Assembly (NCBI GenBank): GCA_963740555.1
Contig: CAVUES010000003.1
Coordinates: 62,001 to 126,000, forward strand
Length of the DNA stretch: 64,000 nt
DNA from: Mayfieldus sp963740555
Lineage (GTDB): Bacteria > Actinomycetota > Thermoleophilia > Solirubrobacterales > 70-9
Direction of reading: 5' to 3'
In this document: positions 50,126 through 58,486 of the stretch, piece by piece
Position numbering within the stretch: the first letter of the stretch is position 1
Layout of the letters: each line of letters opens with the position of its first letter
Made by a program: the position numbers and the translations under genes
Notes under the pieces: generated by a model
The model's input: only the letters and a program-made list of their open reading frames with translations
The model's database searches: none
What the model was told of the DNA's origin: nothing

Positions 50126-51544
50126 GTGGCCGTGGTCGGCGGCGGCGCCGCCGGACTCTGGGTTGCGCTGCGCGCCGCCGAGCAGGGCGCCTCGGTTGTG
50201 CTTCTTTCCCGCACCCCGCTCTCGGAGAGCGCCAGCTTCCGGGCCCAGGGCGGGCTGGCGGCGGCTCTGGAGCCCGGCGATTCGCCCGAGCAGCACGCCG
50301 CCGACACGATCGCCGCCGGACGAGGGCTCTGCCGCCCCTCCGTGGTTCGGGTACTGACCGAGGAAGCGCCGGCCGCGGTCGAAGAGCTGCTTCGACGCGG
50401 GGTCCACTTCGACACCGACGACAGCGGCGAGCTGCAGCTTGGTCTCGAGGGAGGACACACGCGGCGGCGGGTCGTCCACGCCCGGGGCAGCGAGTCCGGC
50501 CGAGAGATCACCGGCCGGCTCGCCGAGTTGGTCGCCGAGTCGGATATCGAGGCCCGCGAGCGGACCTCGGCCCTGGCGCTCTGGAGCGACGGCAGCCGCT
50601 GCGATGGAGTGCTCACCGACCGCGGGCGGGTCCAGGCTGGGGCCACCGTGCTGGCCACCGGCGGCTCGGCGGCGCTGTGGCGGCGAACCACTAACCCGTG
50701 GGGGGCGATCGGCGCCGGGCCCGTGATGGCCCAGGCGGCCGGAGCCGACCTCGCGGACCTCGAGTTCTGCCAGTTTCACCCCACGGCGCTGGCGCTTCCC
50801 GGACGCCGCTGGGACGGGGCCCTGATTACCGAGGCGGTGCGTGGAGAGGGCGCGGTTCTGCTCGACGCGGCCGGCGAACGCTTCACCGACGAGCTGGCGC
50901 CGCGCGACGTCGTCGCCGCCGCGATCCTCGCCCGCATGCACAGCGACGGTGTCGATCACGTGCGGCTCGACCTGCGCGGGGTCGATCCAGCTCGTTTTCC
51001 GAACGTCTTCGCGAGCCTGAGCGAGGCAGGGCTCGACGCCCGCTCCGAGCCGGTGCCGGTCTCCCCCGCCGCCCACTACATGATGGGTGGCATCGCCACC
51101 GACCTCGACGGCCACAGCTCGCTATCGGGCCTGCTCGCGGTCGGCGAGTGCGCCTGCAGCGGGCTGCACGGCGCCAACCGCCTCGCCTCCAACTCGCTCA
51201 GCGAGTGCTTCGTGTTCGGCTCGCGAGCCGCCGCGGCGGCGGCGGACTCGCGGCTGGCCGCCGACCCCGCGCCACTTCCTTCCTGGCGCTTCGAGCCACC
51301 TCAGGAGCCGAGCCGCGACGCCGTCTGGGAGCTCGCCGGGCCACTGCGGCGGGCCGAGCGGCTGGAAAAGCTGGTCGCGGACCCCTATCCGCTCGCGAGG
51401 ACGATTGCCGCCTGCGCCCTGGCGCGAGGCGAGTCGCGGGGCGGACATCGGCGGGAAGACGCTCCCGGGCTCGACCCGAGGCTCGACGGGGTCCATCTTG
51501 TGCAAAACCCAGATGGCGTGATCCGGCATGAGAGCTGGGATTAG
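50126..51544 (+). CDS. nadB: L-aspartate oxidase
   Basis: First step of NAD synthesis (aspartate to iminoaspartate). A 472-residue flavoprotein with the FAD motif VVGGGAAGLWVAL immediately after the start, SESASFRAQGGLAAAL (covalent-free flavin loop), FCQFHPTAL, GEGAVLLDAAGERF, 'MMGGIATDLDG' and GANRLASNSLSE. GTG 50126 gives a very short N-terminus; upstream codons are open but lack a standard start. nadA and nadC are not adjacent. Succinate dehydrogenase family relation is ruled out by the NadB-type active-site context. Confidence 0.88.
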   Translation: MAVVGGGAAGLWVALRAAEQGASVVLLSRTPLSESASFRAQGGLAAALEPGDSPEQHAADTIAAGRGLCRPSVVRVLTEEAPAAVEELLRRGVHFDTDDSGELQLGLEGGHTRRRVVHARGSESGREITGRLAELVAESDIEARERTSALALWSDGSRCDGVLTDRGRVQAGATVLATGGSAALWRRTTNPWGAIGAGPVMAQAAGADLADLEFCQFHPTALALPGRRWDGALITEAVRGEGAVLLDAAGERFTDELAPRDVVAAAILARMHSDGVDHVRLDLRGVDPARFPNVFASLSEAGLDARSEPVPVSPAAHYMMGGIATDLDGHSSLSGLLAVGECACSGLHGANRLASNSLSECFVFGSRAAAAAADSRLAADPAPLPSWRFEPPQEPSRDAVWELAGPLRRAERLEKLVADPYPLARTIAACALARGESRGGHRREDAPGLDPRLDGVHLVQNPDGVIRHESWD

Positions 51545-51722
51545 GGCGTGTCCTTAACACGGGCTTAATAGAACCGCGCCCCTCCTTCACACAAACATGG
51601 CAGACTGCCCCTCCCCAAAAGTGGGTAGTCAAACACAGAGCAAATTGGGTAGGAAGGCCCGACTTGGGTGATCGCGACCCAGGCGGGGGGAAAAGGGAAT
51701 TACAAGAGAGGGGTATTCCAGG

Positions 51723-52151
51723 ATGTATCGGTTCAGCCGTTCGATGTACCGCGAACTGGCGCCACGCGTGATCGATGGGACACCGGAAGGACCATCGCCG
51801 CGTCAGGAACTGCTGGAGGCGTGCGAGCAGACGATTCGTAGGCTCGCCGTCGACCGCCGTTATTTTGCGCGCCCCGCTCGCTCGCTGTTCAACCAGATTC
51901 GTGTTCATTTCCCGATCAGCGAGCAGCTCTATGTCTACAAGGTCGTGGAACGCAATGTGAGTCTCTGCATCGAGTTCCTCGACAAGCTGCCGCCCGACGT
52001 CTGTCTGGATGGCGTCCCGCGGCAGTGCCGGGCCTCGACTCGCAAGGGCACCCCGTGTCAGCGCGACCCGCTGCCGGGAATGGATTACTGCCCGTCGCAC
52101 AAGCACCTCGAGGAGCCCGCAACAGAAGAGTTCCAGCCGATCGCCGCTTAG
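51723..52151 (+). CDS. Cys/His-finger protein of unknown function
   Basis: A 142-residue cytosolic protein. Helical N-terminus (MYRFSRSMYRELAPRVI) and a middle domain, then a C-terminal finger from about residue 98: C-x8-C-x8-C-x10-C-x2-H (CLDGVPRQC, CRASTRKGTPC, YCPSH). This resembles small zinc fingers in which GTPC and YCxxH coordinate metal. A 178-bp upstream gap must hold its promoter. Its stop codon is inside the terminator hairpin. Confidence 0.6.
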   Translation: MYRFSRSMYRELAPRVIDGTPEGPSPRQELLEACEQTIRRLAVDRRYFARPARSLFNQIRVHFPISEQLYVYKVVERNVSLCIEFLDKLPPDVCLDGVPRQCRASTRKGTPCQRDPLPGMDYCPSHKHLEEPATEEFQPIAA

Positions 52152-52163
52152 CGATCGGTTTTT
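52137..52163 (+). terminator. Terminator overlapping a stop codon
   Basis: Perfect 8-bp arms CCGATCGC (52137-52144) and GCGATCGG (52151-52158) with a 6-nt loop are followed by TTTTT. The TAG (52149-52151) of the finger protein lies in the loop and stem. A second strong hairpin (52176-52200, AGCCCGCGGCCT/AGGCCGCGGGCT) follows 12 nt later. Confidence 0.8.
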
Positions 52164-52209
52164 CTCGCACGTGACAGCCCGCGGCCTCAGGCCGCGGGCT
52201 CTGTCGCGC

Positions 52210-52240
52210 CGCTACCTGAGACGCGGCGCCTCAGGTAGCG
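52210..52240. promoter_or_regulatory. Perfect 11-bp inverted repeat before the hydantoinase operon
   Basis: CGCTACCTGAG (52210-52220) and CTCAGGTAGCG (52230-52240) with a 9-nt spacer end 7 nt before the hyuA start. It could be a repressor operator (TACCTGAG half-sites) or an mRNA hairpin hiding the start. It occurs once in the window. Confidence 0.55.
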
Positions 52241-52247
52241 TCGGCTC

Positions 52248-54245
52248 GTGCTGCTCGGGGTTGACGTAGGAGGCACCTTCACCGACGCCGTGGTCTTCGA
52301 CGGCGATCTCCTCCACACGGCCAAGGTCCCGACGACGCCGGAAGACCAGTCGGCGGGCGTGATGGCAGCAGTCGAGGCCGCTCTGTCCCGGGCCGGCGCC
52401 AGGCCGGAACAGATCGAGAGCTTCGCCCACGGGATGACGGTGGGAACCAACGCCCTGCTGGAGCAGGGCGGAGCGCGCACGGCGCTGGTGGCGACCCGCG
52501 GATTCGGCGACCTGCTGCGGATCGGCCGCCAGAACCGACCCCAGCTCTACCGCCTCTGCGCTCCGAAGCCCGATCCCCTGGTGGCGTCCGAGCACCAGTT
52601 CGAGCTCGCCGAGCGGGCCGGCCCCGGGGGCGTGATCGAGCCCCTCGAAGAAGCCGAGCTGGAGGACCTCGCGCGGAGAATCGACTCCTCGGGCGTGGCG
52701 GCGGTGGCGATCTGTCTCCTGTTCTCCTACCTGGAGCCCGCTCACGAGCAGCGGCTCGCGGGGCGGCTGCGCGAGGCCCTGCCGGAAGTCCACGTCTCCG
52801 CCTCGCACGAAGTACTGCCCCAATTTCGCGAGTACGAGCGCTGCTCGACCACCGTGATCGACGCCTACCTCTCCCCCCTTCTCGGCCGCTACCTGGGCCG
52901 CTTGGGCGAGGCGGCGGCCCAGGCCGGGCTGCCTCGACCGCTGGTGATGCAGTCGTCCGGCGGCGTGGCACCGTCGTCTGAAACGGCTCGGGCCGGTGCC
53001 TGGAGCGTGCTCTCGGGGCCCGCCGCAGGGGCGGTCGGCGCAGGCTTGCTGGCCTCGATCTCCGGCGACGGCAACGCGGTCGGCATCGACATGGGTGGCA
53101 CCTCCTGCGACGTCTGCGTGGTCGAGGAAGGGCGCGTGCGCGAGACCGACTCGCGCGAGGTCGAGGGCCGGGTGATCCAGCTCCCGATGGTCGACGTCCA
53201 CACGGTCGGCGCCGGGGGCGGCTCGATCGGCTGGCGCGATCAAGGCGGTGCGCTGCGCGTCGGACCACATTCGGCGGGCGCCGAACCGGGCCCCGCCTGC
53301 TATCGACGCGGCGGGATGGAGCCCACCGTCACCGATGCCAACCTCTTGCTCGGTTTTCTGGCACCCGACTCCGCCCTCGCCGGTGGTGTCGAGCTCGACC
53401 CCGACGCGGCGCGGGAAAGCATCAGCGGCCTCGGCGGCTCAATGGGGCTGGAGGCGCTGGAGACGGCCGAAGGGATCGTGCGGGTCGCCAACCAGGAGAT
53501 GGTGCGAGCGCTGCGGGTCGTCACCGTGGAGCGCGGGGTCGACCCGCGGGACTTCGCGTTGATGCCGTTCGGCGGCGCCGGCCCGATGCACGCCGCGGCG
53601 ATCGCCGAGCAGCTCGAGATGACAAGGATCCTCTGCCCCCGCGCGAGCGGCGTCCTCTCAGCCCTCGGCCTCTGCGCCTCGGATCGCCGCCGTGACACCG
53701 CCCGCACGGTGCTCTTGAGCGGCGAGCAACTGACCGCGGAGCGCGTCGCGGCGGAGGTCGCGGCGCTGGTCAAGGGGATCGGAGAAGGCCTGGCCGGCGC
53801 CGAGCCGCAAGCCAGCTACGAGATGCGCTATCGCGGCCAGGCCTTCGAGCTGTCGATCCCCGGGCCACCGGATCCAGATCCGGCCGAGCTGGCGGAGCGC
53901 TTCGCGCAGGCGCACGAGGCGCGCTACGGCTACCGCGATCCCGACGGGCTCGTGGAGCTGGTCAACATCCGCCTGGCGATGGTCGTCGGCGGGGCTCGGC
54001 CCCGTCCATCCGCGGCTTCGCCTGGAACCGTGCGGGATTCCGAGCGTGAGGCGCGCTTCGACGGCGAGTGGCTGCGGACGCGGGTCGTGCGGGGCGAGCC
54101 GGCGGCCGGTACGGAGGCGTCCGGGCCGGTGATCTTCGAGCTTCCCGAGGCGACCCTGGTCCTGCCGCCGGGCTGGGCGGCCGAGGTCGATGACGCCGGC
54201 ACCATCGTCGCCACAAGGAACAAGGAACGAGGAACGAGAAACTGA
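52248..54245 (+). CDS. hyuA: Hydantoinase/oxoprolinase family subunit A
   Basis: A 665-residue ATP-dependent ring-opening amidase subunit (hydantoins, 5-oxoproline or acetophenone-type substrates). Actin-like fold motifs are DVGGTFTDAVVFDG (5-18) and GIDMGGTSCDVCVVEEG (near 281), with 'TVGAGGGSIGW' between them. The C-terminal tail (VATRNKERGTRN) is translated from a tandem heptamer array. GTG start, 1-nt overlap with subunit B (TGATG). Confidence 0.88.
   Translation: MLLGVDVGGTFTDAVVFDGDLLHTAKVPTTPEDQSAGVMAAVEAALSRAGARPEQIESFAHGMTVGTNALLEQGGARTALVATRGFGDLLRIGRQNRPQLYRLCAPKPDPLVASEHQFELAERAGPGGVIEPLEEAELEDLARRIDSSGVAAVAICLLFSYLEPAHEQRLAGRLREALPEVHVSASHEVLPQFREYERCSTTVIDAYLSPLLGRYLGRLGEAAAQAGLPRPLVMQSSGGVAPSSETARAGAWSVLSGPAAGAVGAGLLASISGDGNAVGIDMGGTSCDVCVVEEGRVRETDSREVEGRVIQLPMVDVHTVGAGGGSIGWRDQGGALRVGPHSAGAEPGPACYRRGGMEPTVTDANLLLGFLAPDSALAGGVELDPDAARESISGLGGSMGLEALETAEGIVRVANQEMVRALRVVTVERGVDPRDFALMPFGGAGPMHAAAIAEQLEMTRILCPRASGVLSALGLCASDRRRDTARTVLLSGEQLTAERVAAEVAALVKGIGEGLAGAEPQASYEMRYRGQAFELSIPGPPDPDPAELAERFAQAHEARYGYRDPDGLVELVNIRLAMVVGGARPRPSAASPGTVRDSEREARFDGEWLRTRVVRGEPAAGTEASGPVIFELPEATLVLPPGWAAEVDDAGTIVATRNKERGTRN
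54215..54242. repeat. AGGAAC heptamer array inside hyuA
   Basis: Four tandem 7-mers AAGGAAC, AAGGAAC, GAGGAAC, GAGAAAC make the last codons of hyuA, running up to its stop. The unit matches the AGGAACN array at 2543. Confidence 0.65.
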
Positions 54246-55756
54246 TGCCTGCGAAGCGCCTCGACCCCGTCACCCTGCAGGTAATGCTCGGCGGCCTGCG
54301 CGCCGCCTGCGAGGAGATGGGCGCGGTGCTGATCCGCTCCGCGCACTCGGCCAACATCAAAGAGCGGCGCGACTGCTCGACGGCCCTCTTCGACCCCGAC
54401 GGCGAGATGGTCATGCAGGCCGAGCACATTCCCGTCCACCTCGGCTCGATGCCGGAATCGGTGGCGGCGGTGATGGGCGAGCCGCAACGCCCCGGGGAGG
54501 CATGGATGCTCAACGACCCCTACAGCGGCGGCACCCACCTGCCGGACATCACGCTGGTCTCGCCGATCTTCGTCGGCGACATGCTGAGCGGGTTCGCGGC
54601 CAGCCGCGCCCACCACGCCGACGTCGGCGGCCCCACTCCCGGCGGCATGCCCGCCAACTCCACCCAGCTCGAGCAGGAGGGGCTGGTGATCCCTCCCACC
54701 CTCGCCGGCAGCCACGAGCTCGAGCAGGTCGCGTCGTGCATGCGGAACCCCCGCCAGCGATTGGCCGACCTGCGCGCACAGCGGGCCGCCAACCGGATCG
54801 GCGAGCTGCGGCTGACGGAACTGGCCGAGCGTCACGGACTCGGGCAACTCCGCGCCGGCATGGCCGAGACCCTCGCCTACGCCGAGCGGCGCACCAGGGC
54901 GGCGCTCGCCGAGCTTCCCGACGGAACCTACGAAGCCACCGACGTGATGGAGGACGATGCGGCGGGCGATCCCCGCGACGTCATCCTGCGGGTCGCCGCC
55001 ACGATCGCCGGCGACCATCTGGCGCTCGACTTCTCCGGTACCGATCGGCAGGTCGAGGGAAACCTCAACTGCCCACTCTCGGTGACAAAGTCGGCCGCAT
55101 TCTTCGCCGTCCGCGTGCTCACCGATCCCGATGCGCCGCCCTCGGCCGGCGCCTATCGGCCGATCGAGGTGCGGGCGCCCGAGGGCTGCCTTCTCAACGC
55201 CGAGCCTCCCGCCGCGGTCGCGGCCGGCAACGTCGAGACTTCGAGCCGGGTCGCGGACCTGGTGATCTCGGCTCTGGCGGGCGCCTGCCCTGCTCCGGCC
55301 CAGGGTCAGGGCACGATGAACAACCTCACCCTTTCCAATCAGGACTTCACGTACTACGAGACGCTCGGCGGGGGTCAGGGCGGCTGTCCCGACGCCGATG
55401 GGCCCAGCGCCGTGCACGTCGCGATGTCGAACACCCTCAATACCCCGATCGAAGCGCTGGAGACCGAGTTCCCGCTGCGGGTCCGCGAGCTTTCGGTGCG
55501 CCGCGGCAGCGGAGGTGCCGGCCTACACCCCGGCGGCGAAGGCATCGTGCGTGAGCTGGAGGCGCTGGCGCCGATGCGCTACACGCTGATCACCGAGCGC
55601 CGCCGCCATCCGCCGCGCGGCCGCGACGGCGGTGCCGACGGGGAGCCTGGCCGCAACCTCCTCAACGGAGAGGCGCTGCCGTCGAAGTGCGAGGGCGACC
55701 TGCGGCCTGGGGACCGGCTGCGAATCGAGACACCGGGCGGGGGCGGGTATGGCTGA
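54245..55756 (+). CDS. hyuB: Hydantoinase/oxoprolinase family subunit B
   Basis: A 503-residue partner of hyuA. LDPVTLQVMLGGLRAACEEMGAVLIRSAHSANIKERRDCSTALFD, 'SQLEQEGLVIPP'-type metal loop (TQLEQEGLVIPPT) and the C-terminal 'EGIVRELEALAPMRYTLITERR' are those of HyuB. It ends PGGGGYG and overlaps the hydrolase by 8 nt. A shorter member than the usual 550-600 residues. Confidence 0.88.
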   Translation: MPAKRLDPVTLQVMLGGLRAACEEMGAVLIRSAHSANIKERRDCSTALFDPDGEMVMQAEHIPVHLGSMPESVAAVMGEPQRPGEAWMLNDPYSGGTHLPDITLVSPIFVGDMLSGFAASRAHHADVGGPTPGGMPANSTQLEQEGLVIPPTLAGSHELEQVASCMRNPRQRLADLRAQRAANRIGELRLTELAERHGLGQLRAGMAETLAYAERRTRAALAELPDGTYEATDVMEDDAAGDPRDVILRVAATIAGDHLALDFSGTDRQVEGNLNCPLSVTKSAAFFAVRVLTDPDAPPSAGAYRPIEVRAPEGCLLNAEPPAAVAAGNVETSSRVADLVISALAGACPAPAQGQGTMNNLTLSNQDFTYYETLGGGQGGCPDADGPSAVHVAMSNTLNTPIEALETEFPLRVRELSVRRGSGGAGLHPGGEGIVRELEALAPMRYTLITERRRHPPRGRDGGADGEPGRNLLNGEALPSKCEGDLRPGDRLRIETPGGGGYG

Positions 55757-56552
55757 GCGGATCGACGTCGACACCGTGACGCTCGCCTACGAGGACACGG
55801 GTGGAGGCGGCCCATGCGTGCTCTTTCTTCACGGTCTCGGTGGGTCAGCCAACGCATGGCTCGCGCAGCTCGAGGCATGCCGGCAACGAGGCTGGCGCGG
55901 AATCGCGTCGGACCAGCGCGGCGCCGCGCGCAGCGACAAGCCGCCGGGCCCCTACTCGGTGGAGTTGTGGTCACAGGACGCTCGAAGCCTGCTCGACGCC
56001 CTCGGGGTCGAGCGCGCCGCCCTGGTCGGCCACTCGGTCGGATGCATGATCGCCGCGCGGGCCGCGCAGCGACTTGGCGAGCGGGCCTGGGCGCTGGCCC
56101 TCTGCGGGGGTACCGTCGAATGGCCGGATGCGGCCAGCGACGTCTTCGCCGAACGAGCCCGCCTTGCGCGCGCAGGACGCACCGACGAGATAGCGGAGGT
56201 GGTCGCTGCGACCGGCCTCTCGGAGGCATGCCGCTCCCGCGATCCGCGCCTGCTGGGCCTGATGCGCGAGGCGATCGCCTCAAACGACGGCGAGTCCTAC
56301 GCGCTCTGGGCGGAGGCGACCGCCATAGGACGGATCGATGGACTGGACGCGATCGAGTGCCCCTTGCTCGCGTTTTGCGGCTCCGAGGACCCAGTGACCC
56401 CGCCAGCCGCCTCAGAGGAGATCGCCGCCACGGCCCCGCAAGGCCGCTCGGCGGTGGTCGAGGGAGCCGCACATTGGTGCATGCTGGAGGATCCGCATGC
56501 GACCACGGGGACGCTATTCGCGTTTTTGGACGAGTTCGCGCCGCGGTCCTAG
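55749..56552 (+). CDS. Alpha/beta-fold hydrolase
   Basis: A 267-residue hydrolase: oxyanion loop FLHGLGG, nucleophile elbow GHSVGCM (Ser near 97), acid Asp in CGSEDPVTPP near 217 and His in GAAHWCML near 243. The catalytic triad is complete. Being the third gene of the hydantoinase operon (8-nt overlap), it may act on the amide or lactone product, but the reaction is unknown. Confidence 0.85.
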   Translation: MAERIDVDTVTLAYEDTGGGGPCVLFLHGLGGSANAWLAQLEACRQRGWRGIASDQRGAARSDKPPGPYSVELWSQDARSLLDALGVERAALVGHSVGCMIAARAAQRLGERAWALALCGGTVEWPDAASDVFAERARLARAGRTDEIAEVVAATGLSEACRSRDPRLLGLMREAIASNDGESYALWAEATAIGRIDGLDAIECPLLAFCGSEDPVTPPAASEEIAATAPQGRSAVVEGAAHWCMLEDPHATTGTLFAFLDEFAPRS

Positions 56553-56759
56553 GCCCCTGTTTGGCCAGGCAGCCAGTTTGGCTTTGCAGAGCGGTTACGG
56601 ATACTTACAACTAAGCTATTTGAGCTTGTAACAGTTTGCACTTAATTGAGTATTCGGTAGATCTCGTCTAGGGTGTCTGTCTCGGGTCGGCACACCCACC
56701 CAGGTACTCGCCGCCCCACAGGTTCCCGAAACAACCCCCACTGGCTTAGACACTCCCCA
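56553..56759. other. 207-bp AT-richer gap before DUF1802
   Basis: Less GC-rich than its surroundings. It holds TTACAA...TTGTAA arms (about 56604-56632, imperfect, bulge in the stem), a possible promoter or operator for the next gene. No RNA gene is recognised. Confidence 0.35.
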
Positions 56760-57389
56760 ATGCCGATTGCTTTCAAAGAATGGGCCGTGACGGTTCGCGC
56801 GCTCGCCGAGGGCGAACAGCTCGTGACCCTGCGCAAGGGCGGAATTCGCGAGGAGAACAAGCACTTCGAGCTCGAGCACGAGCAATTCTTCCTCTATCCG
56901 ACCTTCGACCATCAGCGCAACGACCTCGTGCGCCAGTCGCACCACCCGGAGCTGCGCCGGGCGCTCGAGGAAGGGGTCTGGCCCGACGAGGAGCCGCCGC
57001 CGAGGGCGCTGGTCCAGGACGGGGGAATCCCGCAGCCCGACCGGGTGCGGATCCGCGCCTGGGCAGAAGTCACCGATCACTTCACGATCGACGATCGTGG
57101 CGTCGTCGACGATCTCTCCCCCTTCTACGTCTGGACGCCCGACTACGCGGAGAAGCGACTGAAGTGGAAGCGCCGTCATCCACTCCACGTGCTGCTGCTG
57201 CGGGTGCACCGGATCCCGCGTCCGGTCACGGTCAGGGTCAAGGACGACTACCACGGCTGCCGCTCCTGGGTCGAGATCGACCGCGAGCTCCCCTTCGAGG
57301 GCACGCCCGTGATGGCCGACGAGGAATTCGAGCGCGCCCGGATCGAGATCCAGCGGATCTGCGGCGAGCCCGAGCCGGTCCTGGCCTGA
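56760..57389 (+). CDS. DUF1802 family protein
   Basis: A 209-residue cytosolic protein of the DUF1802 family: MPIAFKEWAVTVRALAEGEQLVTLRKGGIREENKHFELEHEQFFLYPTFDHQ at the start is the family hallmark. No catalytic function is known. ATG start. The DUF1152 gene follows on the same strand after a hairpin-containing gap. Confidence 0.78.
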   Translation: MPIAFKEWAVTVRALAEGEQLVTLRKGGIREENKHFELEHEQFFLYPTFDHQRNDLVRQSHHPELRRALEEGVWPDEEPPPRALVQDGGIPQPDRVRIRAWAEVTDHFTIDDRGVVDDLSPFYVWTPDYAEKRLKWKRRHPLHVLLLRVHRIPRPVTVRVKDDYHGCRSWVEIDRELPFEGTPVMADEEFERARIEIQRICGEPEPVLA

Positions 57390-57396
57390 CGCAAAT

Positions 57397-57470
57397 CCCG
57401 GCAGGTGCTCCGCCAGCGAGTCCAAAGGACGAGCGGTGCGAGGACGAAGTCCGAGGTCCGCCCTGCCGGG
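57397..57470. repeat. Branched hairpin in the DUF1802-DUF1152 gap
   Basis: A 9-bp perfect base stem CCCGGCAGG (57397-57405)/CCTGCCGGG (57462-57470) encloses two small hairpins, GTCC-AAA-GGAC (57420-57430) and GGAC-GAA-GTCC (57442-57452). It is a three-way-junction shape. The short motifs AGGACGAGC and GCGAGGACG recur in hairpin copy B. Confidence 0.6.
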
Positions 57471-57508
57471 CGTCGTTAGAGCAAATCCTCTCTGACGCCA
57501 GTCGGGCA

Positions 57509-58420
57509 TTGGTGCTCGGCGTCGGCGGGGGCGGCGACGTTGTCGGGGCGCTGGCCGCGGCCAGGCTCTGCCAATCGTTCGGGGCCGAGTTCCGTCTTGG
57601 CGGCGTCGCCTGGGAGCGCTTCCCGATCGACCCCTACCCCGGTCCGCGCTCGCTCGAGCAGATCAAGGGCGGCAAGCCGCTTGGCCCTGCCGCGGTCCTC
57701 GCCGACGAGAACACAACGACCCCCGAGGGAGTCCCGTTCTCCGAATCGCGGATGGCGGCCTTCATCTGCTCGGACACGCTGCTGCTCGACATAACCGGCG
57801 GGCCGCAACTGGTGGCGGAGGCGATCGCGGGCGCGGCCAATAGCCTGGGATGCGACCTCTGCGTGATGGTGGACGTGGGCGGCGACATCCTCGCCCACGG
57901 CGACGAGCCCGGCCTCGCCAGCCCGCTCTGCGACGCGGTAATGCTGAGTGCGGCGGCGCGGCTCGCCGAGCGACTGCCGACGCTCGCCGCCGTGTACGGA
58001 GCCGGATGCGATGGGGAGCTGACGCCCGACGAGGTCCTCGAACGGATCGCCGAGCTGGCCCGGGCGGGTGCCCTGCGCGGCGCCTGGGGCCTGACTCCGG
58101 CGGTCGCCGAGCAGATCGAGGCTGCGGCGCGGACCGTCCCCACGGAGGCGAGCCTGATGGCGGTCCGTTGCGCGCGGGGCGAGTCCGGCACCGCCCGGAT
58201 CCGCGGCGGTCGGCGAACCGTCGAGCTGACGCCGCTCGGCGGGTTGACCTTCTTCTTCGACCCCGCGATCGCCGTAAGGGAGACCGCGCCGCTCGCCCGG
58301 GCGGTCGGCGACGCCGCAAGCCTCGAGCAAGCCCAGGCCAGGCTTGCGGCCGCGGGCGTGCGCACCGAGCTGGACCTGGAGCGGGCTCGAGCACGGCGCG
58401 AGCAAGAGGCGCTCGAATAG
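57509..58420 (+). CDS. DUF1152 family protein
   Basis: A 303-residue protein with an N-terminal glycine-rich nucleotide-binding-like loop (LGVGGGGDVVGALAAARL) and the DUF1152 blocks 'GGVAWERFPIDPYPGPRSLEQI' and 'MVDVGGDILAHGDEPGLASPLCDAVML'. It may be a kinase or nucleotide enzyme; function unknown. The start is doubtful: TTG 57509 begins directly at the first strand, while homologues usually have a short helix before it. A CTG at 57386 overlapping the DUF1802 stop (CTGA) would supply 41 more residues across the hairpin. Confidence 0.7.
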   Translation: MVLGVGGGGDVVGALAAARLCQSFGAEFRLGGVAWERFPIDPYPGPRSLEQIKGGKPLGPAAVLADENTTTPEGVPFSESRMAAFICSDTLLLDITGGPQLVAEAIAGAANSLGCDLCVMVDVGGDILAHGDEPGLASPLCDAVMLSAAARLAERLPTLAAVYGAGCDGELTPDEVLERIAELARAGALRGAWGLTPAVAEQIEAAARTVPTEASLMAVRCARGESGTARIRGGRRTVELTPLGGLTFFFDPAIAVRETAPLARAVGDAASLEQAQARLAAAGVRTELDLERARARREQEALE

Positions 58421-58486
58421 GGCTGTCGGGGCGGAACCGGCGCATGACCGCGTCGCCGTGTGTACGTTGCCGCGCGGGGAATTTCG

